Below the pieces are notes generated by a model, which ran no database searches, had not been told where the DNA came from, and saw nothing but the letters and a program-made list of their open reading frames with translations. From Narthecium ossifragum (taxonomy: Eukaryota; Streptophyta; Magnoliopsida; Dioscoreales; Nartheciaceae), in NCBI GenBank assembly GCA_963920575.1, contig OY986973.1, forward strand, positions 11,291,395 to 11,355,394: DNA of 64,000 bases, given 5' to 3'. The translations under genes and the position numbers were made by a program. Below are positions 1 to 10,815 of this stretch, piece after piece. The first letter of the stretch is position 1. The number at the start of each line of letters is the position of its first letter.

Positions 1-229
1 TTTGAAGTTGTGGTTTGTGGGGATAATGTTGTATTTGAGGAAGTTGTGGTTTGTGGGGACAAGGTTTGCCTCGGGGATAATATTCGCCTCTTTTATATTG
101 TAATTTAATTTTTATATTTGATGAATGTCGTAGAAATGTCTCATTTAGCCCTTGATACAGGAGAGATTTTGCTGAAATTTTCTAAAAGAAACCCTAAATA
201 TCCGTGTCGTAGGCACGGGCATTCACTAG
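1..229 (+). mobile_element. Helitron 3' terminal segment (copy A)
   Basis: The segment ends in CTAG at 226-229 followed by T, the usual 3' end of a Helitron inserted between A and T. A short hairpin lies just inside the end: CCGTG at 202-206 pairs with CACGG at 214-218. A second copy of the same terminal sequence lies at 5996-6069 plus 7229-7401, which supports a dispersed family. No Rep/helicase protein is visible, so this is the tail of an element whose body lies left of the window. A tandem copy of about 40 bp (GTTGTGGTTTGTGGGGA) is present at 8-60. Confidence 0.6.
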
Positions 230-725
230 TATAATATAAGAAAGAGCGGTTTTTGAAATGTCTTGAACTATAAACATAAATAGCGGTCCAGATTTATGTC
301 CAAACAAATCCAACGCTCCAAATTCCATCATCAACTTTGAGATTCCCACTCAAAATTTCATTCCCACCAAAAACTCCCGCCTAAACTTTCATCTGTCTCC
401 ACCGAATACCAGTTAAACATAAAAGTGAGAGAGAGGGGATGGGATGTGACTGAATAACCAGCCATCCCGTCCCTCTCTATTCATCTCTCATCTCGCCCAT
501 CCCTTTGAGATCTCGCCCATGCCGTCGACCCCACTGCACGCCGTCGGCCACGCACAACCCCGTCAGCCTCGCCCCACGCCGTCACCCACACCTCCTTTGT
601 CTTCTCGTCGGGACACCGTCCCGAGCTCCCTCTCTCATCTCTCCTCTCTCTCTTCTCCGCTCCTCTAACCTCGCCAACTGCCTGAACGCCGACGCCCAGG
701 CAAAGGGTCGCTCAAAGTAGACAGG

Positions 726-1157
726 AGCTAGGGATGCGCCTCAAGTAACCTCCGATGATGTCACCGCCTCTCTGCCTCATGATCCGCAGCACCCCATGGT
801 CCTCGACCTCCCCGACATTGATCGCCTCTTTCTCGTCGTCCCCACCATTTCCCTCGCCCGCACGCTCACCGTCCTCTCCTCAATGCCAGTGGACCCCGTG
901 GTGGACCTAGGGATCAAGATCCTGAGGTCGAGAGCGGTGATGGAGAGTCGGATCAGGTGGCGAGTAGCTCTGGGACTGGTGCGCGCGATGGTGTATGACC
1001 AGTTCTGCGCAAGGAAGGGGGTGGAGGAGGCCGGGAGGACGCGAGGGGGTTGTGGGAGCTAGGAATGCGCCTCGAGTAGCTTCTGATGACGTCGCCGCCT
1101 CTCTCCCTCGCGATACGCAACACCCCACGGTCCTCGACCTTTTCGACATCGATTGCT
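726..1157. repeat. Direct duplication, unit about 100 bp
   Basis: The block 726-832 is repeated at 1057-1157, about 330 bp further on. Both copies share GAGCTAGG-ATGCGCCTC at the start and a GGTCCTCGACC stretch near the end. The copies differ at roughly one base in six, so the duplication is old. No coding frame is conserved between them. Confidence 0.7.
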
Positions 1158-1403
1158 ACTATTGATAGCAGAGAAGATCATGGTTGCCTCCTCCGTCCTC
1201 TCTTGCGACCCTGAAACTCCCATGCCCTTCCTCGACTGTGATCGCGGTTGCCCACCTCCGTCCTCGTCTGTGACTGAGGTCAACCGTCGTTGACCATCTT
1301 CCTCTCCGCTGTCGAACTCGACCCACCCCAGATCCTGCCTCGCCGTAGCCGTCGCCTCGAGTAGCCTTGCAACCGTTGCCTCGCTGTTGTCGGCGCCCCT
1401 CTC

Positions 1404-1604
1404 GGCGCCCCAAGTAGCCTCGCCATTGTCTCACGCCGGCGCCCCACGTGGCCTCACCACCACCTCTCCGACCTCCTAAAGGACCCCCACATCTCCAGCT
1501 ACAATTGTTGCGCCAACACTGTCTCGCGCCAGCGCCCCTGGCGGCGCCCTAAGTAGCCTCACCACTACCTCTCCGACTGCCTGAAGGCCCCTCCCACATG
1601 TCCT
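1404..1604. repeat. Short direct duplication in GC-rich stretch
   Basis: The block starting GGCGCCCCAAGTAGCCTC at 1404 recurs in diverged form near 1541. Both are followed by CTCACCAC-ACCTCTCCGAC and a CCCACAT stretch. Confidence 0.55.
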
Positions 1605-2599
1605 TGCCTCTCGGTGGCTCTTCTTCTTCTTCACTCTAAACCCACCGCACCACGACCTCGGATCAACAACGGTGGCAGCAAGCAGCCATCGGTGACGTCG
1701 CTTCTCCTTCTTATCTGTGAGTGTAATTGATTGGATTAGTTGATGGGTTTTGCTACAATTTCATGGTTACGTTGAAATTTGGGTGCAACTGCTTCTATTT
1801 TTTGCAATTTGTTTGTGAAATTTTGCTGGGTTTTGCTGCAATTTCTCTTTCCCCCCTCTTTTGTATGGTTGAAACCAATATTTTGGTGAAATTTGGCTCG
1901 GTTTTGCTGAAATTTCCCTTTTTATTTCCTCTTTTGTATTTTTAAAACTGATTTTATTTTTCCTCTTGATCTCTAATGCACCTCTCAAATCGCAGAAGTA
2001 ATCCTCTCCATTCTTAAGTACATCTATTGTTGGATTTCCTCGCGAGGGTAATGCTATTTGGACAGGATCTGGTGCGTGTTTGGGGAACTTGGTGATTCTT
2101 GGTGGAAGGTGGTTTCTTTGTTTTTTCGGTGTTTCTTTGTGCAGATTGATAACATGTATGTGAAGCGCCGTGGAGGTTTCTGAAGTGCAGGTCAAAGGGG
2201 TAGTCTAAGTTTCCTCCTCCAATGACCCAAGAACGTGACTATTTTTTGGTAATGTTTTACTTCTCTTTTGTTCCCTGTCATGTTCCCTACCCTTTACTAT
2301 TAATCATTCAGTTTGAGATGTGATAGATAAATTGAGCCTGAAATATTATTTCCACACATTTGGGCCTCTTTTGTGATAGAGTGTGGCACTTAGATTTAGT
2401 TTGACTATTTTGCGATAGATAAATTCATTTCAGTCTGGTATGTTTGCTATTGCTGCCCAAATAATCAAAAGCCAGTTATAATTTCTAGTTCAAGAGAATT
2501 TTACGGTTCGTGATTCTGAGTTTCCTAGAGGAAGTTACGGCAATTTTAATACGAATGGCGCAGTCTGGATGGCAAAACAGTAAATACTCAGGAAAGAAA

Positions 2600-2810
2600 G
2601 ATCGATCCTTCTCCCTAGTAGGATCGATCCTTCTACGCGCAGACCTGACAGAACGCATACTTTTCAGATGATCTCAGTAGGATTGATCCTACTATCCATC
2701 CTACTGAGCAGGATCGATCCTACACCCATGGAAGGATCGATCCGACTCGGGCGTAGCCAGAAATTGAAGATTTTGATGCAACAAATCGATCCTCTATGGA
2801 AGGATCGATC
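2600..2810. promoter_or_regulatory. Array of GATCGATC-type boxes upstream of the LTR TATA box
   Basis: Boxes are visible at 2600, 2622, 2681 (GATTGATC), 2712, 2735, 2784 (AATCGATC) and 2803. They tend to come in pairs: 2600/2622 are 22 bp apart, 2712/2735 are 23, and 2784/2803 are 19. Most are flanked by extra symmetric bases (GGATCGATCC). Similar paired arrays occur in other LTR families in this window. Confidence 0.65.
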
Positions 2811-2873
2811 CTACTGACCCAGTGAAGAAAATCAATGGTTTAGATCTAATCCAAGGATGGAGAGACTTTAGGC

Positions 2874-2881
2874 TATAAATA
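2874..2881 (+). promoter_or_regulatory. TATA box of the truncated LTR
   Basis: TATAAATA lies about 60 bp downstream of the last GATCGATC box and is followed by a leader-like stretch. This is the expected place for the U3/R promoter of an LTR. Confidence 0.55.
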
Positions 2882-3707
2882 GGACTCTTTCTAGGGTTTG
2901 AGAGGGGCTTTTTGGTAGCGTTTGGAGGAGAGGAGACTGGTTCCAGACTTGGTTTTCTTTTCTTTTTCTCATCTTATTTCTTCTTTATTTATTCATTAGT
3001 TTTGTTGCCCTCATGATGAACATGTGTGGCTAGTTCTTCTCTAAGGTACCGATGTAGCCCTAACTGAATCATTCTATGTTATTAGATCATGATTATTTAA
3101 TGAGTTTATTTTCCTTGTTTCATTCATTATTATAGCTGATATCTTAAATACCTTTATCTGGCCAATAGAAGTATTATAGATTGTTTTATGTGAGATTGGG
3201 CGAGGGTTCATTCCCTAATCTTGTAGGATCTATGAATGAATGAGTTTATGTCAAAGCCGGGTTCAAGCTAAGACTATTCTTGGTTCATGATTGTTCTTCA
3301 GAGCTTAATGGATTCTTGGTTAACACTTAGTTATGGGTTCATTAGCTAAGGTTAATTGAGGGTACTTGGTGAAGACCGCGGCCGAACGGATCATCATACC
3401 GAAAGAACGAACCCGTGGAATTAAACTGAGATCTTGATTGATTCAATGCATAGAATAAGGATGTTATGGTGAAATCGGAACCTTAGTATTCATCCATCAT
3501 ATTTCCATCGTTTTCTTATTTCGTTATTAGATCATCTATTTTCGAGACTTCATATTTCTTATTTTCCCTTCCTTATTTTCTTTCTTTTCTGTTCTTTAGC
3601 ATTTTACTCTAATAATCTCTACAAATCTCTGTGGATATGATACTTGTATTGCTACTATACTGATCACACCGATTCGTATACTTGCGAGATATAAAATTTA
3701 TTCATCA

Positions 3708-5362
3708 ATAGGTCTTTTAATTCACCGTGTCAGTAGAGTCATTACAAAATCACCGACGAGTTCAATTAAAACATGCTATGATCGTCGCACAGACACGTTC
3801 CATGCAAGGTAAGGGAGTTGCTTTATGAAACAAAGAACATATTTTCCCATTTTTCTCAGTTGAGTATATTGTGTTTGTCAGGATAGGTGAAATCATGACA
3901 TTAAAGTTCTTACATATTGTGTTGTCCCATAATGCTTGAGATATATGAATGCTTCTACACAACTTCCAGTTATTTCTGGTTGAATAGGTACCTACCGCAC
4001 GGGAGAAGGGCCATGATATGAGTAGATCCGACTTGACCAACTGGACCCACGTCCAGAAGAGGACCCAAACGGATTTAGCCTCTTTCCTAGTTTGACTTGG
4101 ACTTTCCTAGTTCAAAATAGAGTATTTAATTAGGATTTGTTATTGGTCTTTTATATTTAATTGAGTCATAGTTGTTATCTGCTTTCCTAATTAACTACAA
4201 GTTGTTAGGAATTAATTATGAGTCTATTTGAGTTAGTAAGTTGAGTTTGAGTATGGAAGCCTTATTACTTGCTAATTAATTAAGCAATGAGATTTTCTAG
4301 TTGGATTAGGACTCAGTCGATGCCTCTATAAAAGGACCTTAGTAGCTAGGTATGAGGTATCCATGAACAATGAAGTATTGAGTAGATGAATCAAGTAGAG
4401 AGTAGTTTAGGAGTAGCTTCTTATAGAATAATTATCATGGCTTGATCCTCCATCAGGGATTAAGAAGGCTAAATCTTCTAGCTAGGATAATTCCAGGGCT
4501 TAGTTTTCCATTGAGGACTATTCAAGGGCTGAGTTCTCTTCCCCAAGAGTTCTCTTCAACCGACGTTCACCGATCCACCTTCTTCCCCGCCGGTCACCTT
4601 CTCCATAGCCGGCACCGCCTCCGCATCCATCGGTACTTCCCTTGACTTCACCTTCATCTTCTCTCTCTCTCCACGTCCTTTTCTCTCTCCACCATGTCAG
4701 CACTCTCACCGACATGTTATCATCTTCCTCCTCTCTTCTATCTCGTGCCCAAGCCCAAGCATCACCGCCAACTTTCCCTTGGCACCATGACCTCGACCAA
4801 ACCCTCCATCGCCTCTGTTGTCTTCTCCGGCAGTATCTTCATCACCCCCGACAACCCAACCTCCAAGCTCTGCCGCCCTTTCCTTGACCGGCCTCAATCT
4901 CACCCATTAAACCGACCTAAGCACCTCGACGACCGTCCTAAACCCTCTTCCCAACATCCTCAGCCACTCCCGAGCCTCGCCGATCCCCTCTAAACCCACT
5001 GCCATCGACCTCTAGATCCCGTCGATCCGGCATCCCTCCAGCCAATCCGCTCTGTTGAATCGAATCCCCATCCTCCGACGACCCTTCCTACCTAGGTCCC
5101 GACGGTCCTCAAGCCCGCTTCGCCAGCAGCCCTCAGCCCTTGGATCCGCCTTAGCCCTTCCTGACTCAGCCACTTAATCCAGACCCAGCCCAATCCAACC
5201 CAATCAAACCAGATTCGAACCAACCCAATTGAATCAATCTGAACCAATTCGTTGAGCCAGATCTGAACCATATTAGATCTAATTTGATCTAGCTAGCCAG
5301 ATCAGTCAACTGGACTCACTCAAGTCCAATCAGACTCAATTTTGATCAATTGGAGTAATAGA
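3708..5362. other. Unassigned stretch with an LTR-like promoter
   Basis: No gene is recognised. A TATA-like TATAAAA at 4327-4333 is followed by a C- and T-rich leader-like region (4560-5340), an arrangement seen in plant LTRs, but no matching partner LTR or TG...CA ends could be defined. The stretch 5180-5345 is dense in AACC and AATC words with no coding sense. Confidence 0.35.
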
Positions 5363-5560
5363 GACCCGATACGAGAGGATTGAGAGTAGACCGCTCGTAT
5401 CAGGCCGTGAATATCGATGAAGGAGTTTACTGGGAGAAATTAAGAGCATGGCCACTTGATACTCTTGCAGTTCAACTTCATTCCTCTAACTGTATGAATG
5501 AGTTGCAGCCAGGTGATCACATAAAGATTCAGTGGAGAAGGAACAAAGAGTTCCCATATG
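5363..5560 (+). pseudogene. F-box protein gene fragment (captured exon)
   Basis: The reading frame encodes a run containing SYQAVNIDEGVYWEKL, RAWPLDTLAVQL and QWRRNKEFPYG. These match the C-terminal part of the plant F-box protein family typified by Arabidopsis At2g26850, where HIEIQWRRNKEFPYG is followed by WWYG. The frame stops matching exactly at a GT (GGTACATG at 5560), as a real exon end would. No F-box itself and no following exon are present, so this is a fragment and not a working gene. It lies upstream of a Helitron 3' end in the same orientation, which suggests transduplication by that element. The left border of the Helitron was not found. Confidence 0.65.
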
Positions 5561-6069
5561 GTACATGTTTAATTAATACAATTTTACAATCTTTGTTCTC
5601 GGAATGGAAATGCGGTATTGTTTGTGTCTGCATTATTTTCCATGTTTCACGATTGCTAAATCTTCATTTTTATTTATCAGTTTTGAACATTACATTGTTA
5701 TAACATATTCATATTTTATTAATCAATCCAAAATCGTGGTTATGTTTTATGGTGGCAGTGAACAAAAAGCATGAAAGAAATTGTCATTGTGTCAATAATT
5801 TCAGTTGTTTTATGTTGTCACTGTTAAAATTTTATGCTAGCAGTAACAAAAAACCGTGCCAGGGGCATGAGTGTGTGAATCCCATTGAAGTTGGACATGC
5901 ATATAGTTTGATACATAAACAATATGGAGAGGTATGGATAGCTGGACATGCATATAGTTGGACTATTATGAAATCAGAATCTCTGTATTTTTTTTTCTTT
6001 GAAATTGTGGTTTGTAGCGGTAATGTTATATTTGAGGAAGTTGTCATTTGTGTGGTTTGTAAGGACAAG
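5561..6069 (+). mobile_element. Helitron copy B, part left of the hAT insertion
   Basis: The last part (about 5996-6069) matches the terminal sequence of Helitron copy A at the window start (TTGAGGAAGTTGT, GTGGTTTGT). The part from 5561 looks like intron sequence continuing from the F-box exon. A short tandem copy of GGACATGCATATAGTT lies at 5892 and 5943. The upstream limit of the Helitron is unknown. Confidence 0.45.
6062..6069. repeat. 8-bp target site duplication (left), AGGACAAG
   Basis: AGGACAAG here is repeated exactly at 7229-7236 on the other side of the hAT element. Rejoining the two sides restores the Helitron sequence seen at the window start (GGGGACAAGGTTTGCCTCGG). Confidence 0.85.
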
Positions 6070-7228
6070 CAGGGGCGGAACCAGGGGGGGCGAGGGGGGG
6101 CGGCCGCCCCCCCTGGCAACGTCGGAAACCCCTTACCCCCCTGACCCTTCACCATTAATACTGCCTACATATACTACCCACTAAACTAGTTGGATCAATG
6201 GAATGGTACATCTAATCATTCTGCAAAAATTAATGTCAGTATCCTATACTTTCTCTATCTGCTAATGCTAGGCAAAGAACTTCGAGCTTCTCATGGCCTG
6301 AGAGTGAGGCCCGTGCTTGACGCGCGTTGTCACGTGAGTGATTACCGTGATGATTATTGGTGGGACGGAGAACAAATGTGTTAAAATAACAAAGCATAAC
6401 ACAATTTCAAAGAATAGTTTATAGGATGGAAATTACTGTAATTGCTAAAAATTATTTTTTCTGATTTTTTTGGAGTGTAGACCGTGAACCCTAGGGTTTG
6501 ACTGTAGTTTCTGGTGTATAGTAGAGTTTATGGGTCAAGTCCAAATTCCAATGCATCTTGATCAATGGGACTTTCTAAATATCACTTTTGCAAAACAATA
6601 GCCCTGCCAACATTATTAGTTCATACATGAGATTTCTAGGGAGACATGATTCAAAGAACATGGGTGGTTGAAATACAATGTATCAAAAGATGTGGTGTTT
6701 TGCTTATAGTGTTATCTGTTTAGAAAACCTCAAGAAGAATAAGGTGGAGAAGATGTGTTTACATGTACAGGATTCAACAATTGAAAAAAGACAATAGAAA
6801 AATTTGATGAACATGTTGGTGCACATAACAATTTTCATAATGAAGTTCGAGAAAAATATGAAACACTCATAAATCAGAGGCAAAGTGTGTCGCACATATT
6901 TTCCGCACACGAGCATGACCGCCCAAGAGAATGCATATCGCATTCGTTTAACAGCGGTTTTAGATTGCATTCGTTTTCTTTTGAAACCATTGAGAACAAA
7001 GTCATTTTGTAACGTTTTCAAAAAATGTAAAAGTGTAGGATCCAACTTCCACCTCTCAATCGCAGCACACAGTACGGTACATATATTTTAATATTTGTAT
7101 TATTTTTATTCCTTAATGTTTGATATTATAATTCTAAGGTATATTTTGCATTATTTAAAAGAAAAAAAATTTGATCATTTTGTTTTAGATTTCGCCCCCC
7201 CTTAAATCTAATCCTGGTTCCGCCACTG
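6070..7228. mobile_element. Non-autonomous hAT transposon, 1159 bp
   Basis: The element begins CAGGGGCGGAACCAGG and ends CCTGGTTCCGCCACTG, a terminal inverted repeat with one mismatch in the first 16 bases, and is flanked by an exact 8-bp target duplication. Eight-base duplications and CAG-type termini are hAT hallmarks. The inside is AT-rich. No transposase with BED finger or hAT dimerisation motif could be read in any frame, so it would need a transposase from elsewhere. It is inserted in the tail of a Helitron and is therefore younger than it. Confidence 0.85.
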
Positions 7229-7401
7229 AGGACAAGGTTTGCCTCGGGGACAATGTTCACCCCTTTTATACTGTGATTTAATTTTTGTATTTAAGGAATA
7301 TTGTAAATTGTCTCATTTAGCCCTCAGTAGATGGGAGGTTTTGTCAAAAAATTTTGAAAGAAATCCTAAATATCCGTGTCGTAAGAGCGGGCATTCACTA
7401 G
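7229..7401 (+). mobile_element. Helitron copy B, 3' terminal segment
   Basis: The sequence after the hAT element matches the end of Helitron copy A, including AAATATCCGTGTCGTA, an imperfect hairpin, and the final CATTCACTAG at 7392-7401 followed by T. The first 8 bases are the right-hand target duplication of the hAT element. Confidence 0.65.
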
Positions 7402-9714
7402 TGTGTGTATATATAGATGTCTAAAGTCACTGCAGCCTTCCCTGCTTCACAAAACAGGAAACTTTCCTCGCTTGCAAATTCTCTGCTAAGGAAGAATAGC
7501 AGTGAATGTGGATTCGTTAACCCCTCATATCACATATTTTGTCAGTTGCAGAGAAAATCAAAACACAGATTTGCCTGACCTATAATGAATACTCATTCCA
7601 GACTTTTTCTACAGAGGGCTACAGGGCAGACTTGGTCAAAAGCTCCAGTTCACTTTTATCTTTTACTTTCCAGTAAAGTGGCAATCAAGCCAGCAACGAA
7701 TTGGAATTAGATCTCTAACCCCTTCGCATAGTGAAGTCAAGCCTGAAGAATAATTAACCTTAATAACCAAATTAAGAATCTCAGGTCAGACTAAGCGTCG
7801 AGTTTACAGCGTATCGAGTGACTGGGATTGGATAAGGCCCTAAATTCAACCTAGTCTTGGTCCAAAGGCCAGTATTTTATATCATTAGTTGGTTGGATCG
7901 AGTCACTTTATAAGCGGTTGGTGAACAATATTAAAAACAGGTCAATCAGACAGGCCCAAACCTAATCCAACCATTTTTGGGTTTCATAGGGCCACAGGTA
8001 GGGGTATAAATGAACCCCAATTCGATCGAATTGGGACCGGCTCGAATTTGATTCGAAATTATAAGGGGCCAACTCGAGTTTGACTTGAGTTCGATTCGAG
8101 CTGAGAATTCTTGGCTCGAGTTCGGCTCGTTCAGCTCGAAAAGCAAGAACCAAGCTTGAGCACGACTCATTTTTGGCTCGTTAGGAGCTCCTATAAAGCT
8201 CATTTATTACTGTAATATATAATATTCAAATTTAAGAAGAGAAATAAACCAAATGATCTAATCAAAAAGATTGATATTTCCCAAAAACCAAAGAGTTTGA
8301 TATTGCCCAATCCAGTTAGAAAATTACATATTAAATACTACTTGCTGTATAAAGCAGTCAACATAACCACAAAAAGAAGACAAATAAGCAACAAAAGTTC
8401 ACCTTAATTTTCTCCGCCAAACTTTCAAAAGAAAAAGTTTAGGAATTAGTTTATATTAAATCAGATTGTGAACTATGTATGTAAAAACCATCATTACTAT
8501 TTACAAAGACGATCCAAGAATAACTTGAATAGGAACCCAAAGATCTTCCTCTTCAAGAATATCTCGCTGAAATTATACGCAGAATTCAAATCATATATAA
8601 AACAAAAACAACAAATATAACAAACATGTAATCATCATAAATGATGAAGCATAGATCATCGAAGCACATGCGCGCGCGCACGCACTCACGTACGTGTCTA
8701 TATATATATATATATATGTATCGTTTTACTGTAACGGTCTTCATTTCCCTGGCACGGTTATATAGTTACGTCTATTCGTTTCCCTTTAGAAATTAAATGC
8801 TTAATCTGTGGCTTAGTGTTAGGTTTCACGAAACCTTATCCTAGGTGTCTATCCAGTGAACGAAGTCAATCAGTTCATTGGAACAATGTTCTGGACCCAA
8901 CTATTTTTTGGTTTTCTGTATTACAGTTACGTAATGTCTCACAATTCAGGATTAATACCAACCCCCCACCACATAGTTTCACCGCTAGATTTTAATCAAT
9001 TTAGTAACCCTTATACAATCTTTCTTTCAATCTCATGACTATGATGATGATTTACACATTGCAAGCCAGTCATATCATTTTCTGCATAACTTTTGTTTCC
9101 TGTCCTTCCAAACAATTGATTAACACCATTAGAATTCAAACCATCCTTCTGACAATTAATTTTTTTAGATAAAATACAATCAGATCAGAATCCATCATTC
9201 CAAGAATAGAAAAAAAAAAAAAACAAACCAAAGTTCAACACTTGTATGATCACATTCATAAAAAAATATCTTTCAACGAGCTCAAGCACAAAAATGCGGA
9301 GCTCCATAAACTGTTGCACAACATAGAAGCCCAGCAATAAGTAGTAAAAAAGGTGGAGATATGGTTAGCCATCTCCGATGCAACTTCCTTTTCTATTTTC
9401 TCCACCTTTAGAAGAAGAAGATGATGGTTGAAGAGGCAAGAGTTTCATCGCTTTCAAAACCACTTCTCATTTTCTTTTTTCTTTTTAAGATATAAGTCTT
9501 TGTTTCTTCAATTACTTTAAGTCCTTTGCAGGCTGAAGCATGAGAGCATTTCTTCCTTCCTTTTTTCTGCTGTTATTTATATCTCTAAGTAAAGAGATAA
9601 TTGGCATTTAGGGCTTTGAGAAGTGAATATTTGCCCAAAACACCAAATACCTTTTCCTTAAGGCATTTAGGGCAAACAACTTTTTTTAATACTAAAATGC
9701 TCTTCCAGTGACTG
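7402..9714. other. Intergenic stretch, no gene recognised
   Basis: AT-rich sequence without a recognisable reading frame. It includes a (CG)n/(CA)n and (TA)n simple-repeat patch at 8668-8722. At about 7998-8190 there is a diverged interspersed repeat made of GCTCGAG and TTCGATTCGAG words, of the sort found in short plant DNA elements. Its ends could not be defined. Confidence 0.4.
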
Positions 9715-10460
9715 TTCATATTCTTAGTGACTGTTCGTATTCTCAGTGGAAAGTAACTACCTAATGCAAAGTAAGTTACTTTCCAGATTAAACCAATGGA
9801 AAGTAAGATACTTTCCAGATTAAACCAATGGAAAGTAACTAGTGGAAATTAACTTGTACAAGTTACTTTCTATATATAAGTTACTTTCCACTATTTTTAC
9901 AATTGTACAAGTTACTTTCCAATAGCTTGTAACAATTATGGAAATCGTGTTAAGTTACTTTCCATTGGAAATCATGTTAAGTTACTTTCCATTTTGTTTG
10001 TAATTGTACAATTTACTTTCCATATACCAGTTACTTTCCACTATTTTTACAATTGTACAAGTTACTTTCCAATAACTTGGAAATCATGTTAAGTTACTCT
10101 CCATTTTTTTGCTATTGTACAAGTTACTTTCCATGTGTAAAAGTTACTTCCAATTGTTTTGCAAATGTACAAGTTACTTTTCCATGTGTATAAGTTATAC
10201 TTGTATAACTTACTTTCTATGTACAAGTTACTTTCAACTATTTTGCAATTGTGTAAGTTACTTTCCATGTATACAAGTTACAATTGTACAAGTCATTTTT
10301 CATGTATACAAGTTACTTTCCATATGTATAAGTTATTTTTCACTTTTTTGCAAATGTACCAGTTACTTTTCATATGTACAAGTTACTTTCCACTTTTTTG
10401 TAAATGTAGAAGTTACTAACTTGTACATGTTACTTTCCACTTTTTTGCAATTGTAGATTT
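9715..10460. repeat. Degenerate tandem repeat built on AAGTTACTTTCCA
   Basis: The 13-base word AAGTTACTTTCC(A) recurs more than fifteen times at irregular 20-60 bp intervals, usually with TTGTACAAG or TGTATACAAG between. At the left (9755-9850) the inverse word TGGAAAGTAACT also occurs, so the array contains inverted copies. Two overlapping long frames rich in Cys, Tyr and Leu across it are by-products of the repeat. Confidence 0.8.
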
Positions 10461-10615
10461 GTGGAAAGTGACTTGAGTAAAAAATTAGTCAAACAAATTA
10501 AGAAATATTTGTGAAAAATTTGATTGTCAATTACAAAAATTAACAGGTGAGACAAATAATTTACTTGTAAAAAAAAAAAGCATCGCAGGACTTTTCAAAA
10601 AAGAAAAAGTAAAAA

Positions 10616-10815
10616 NNNNNNNNNNNNNNNNNNNNNNNNNNNNNNNNNNNNNNNNNNNNNNNNNNNNNNNNNNNNNNNNNNNNNNNNNNNNNNNNNNNNN
10701 NNNNNNNNNNNNNNNNNNNNNNNNNNNNNNNNNNNNNNNNNNNNNNNNNNNNNNNNNNNNNNNNNNNNNNNNNNNNNNNNNNNNNNNNNNNNNNNNNNNN
10801 NNNNNNNNNNNNNNN
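10616..10815. other. Assembly gap (200 N)
   Basis: Exactly 200 N, a conventional placeholder size. By comparison with the other LTR of the Athila element, about 118 bp of LTR start should lie in the gap together with the element's left target duplication. Confidence 0.98.

Larger units (their letters stand above)
230..2484. other. Unassigned intergenic stretch with GC-rich internal duplications
   Basis: No gene is recognised. The part from about 500 to 1700 is rich in CpG and CTC runs and looks like diverged promoter or 5' exon sequence of a plant gene, but no protein family could be read in any frame. It holds two internal duplications, listed separately. The part from 1700 to 2480 is T-rich and looks like intron or intergenic sequence. 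Confidence 0.4.
2485..3707 (+). mobile_element. 5'-truncated LTR of an Athila-like family
   Basis: The segment matches, in opposite orientation, the solo LTR at 48445-50155. Shared blocks include GAGAATTTTACGGTTCGTGA at the left, the GATCGATC boxes, a TATA-type promoter, and the final ATTTATTCATCA at 3696-3707. The first part of the LTR, present in the other copy as TGATGAGTGCATG and what follows, is missing here, so the copy is truncated or recombined at its left edge near 2485. No internal region or primer site follows, so it is a solo or fragmentary LTR. Confidence 0.65.

Noticed and set aside
1..229. Helitron Rep/helicase coding sequence
   Set aside because: Looked for at both Helitron tails and in the 45.6-46.6 kb cluster; none seen. 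All are non-autonomous or truncated.
230..260. A second Helitron starting right after copy A
   Set aside because: TATAATATAAGAAAG resembles the H4 start, but the required TC is absent and no matching 3' end could be assigned.
1767..2195. 142-codon minus-strand frame
   Set aside because: AT-rich, Lys-rich, no recognisable domain, no splice or start context; probably chance.
3762..4040. 92-codon minus-strand frame
   Set aside because: Open but without recognisable motifs or a plausible neighbour; not enough to call a gene.
10109..10456. 115-codon Cys/Tyr-rich frame and a second overlapping frame
   Set aside because: Both are by-products of the AAGTTACTTTCC tandem repeat, with no start context or homology.
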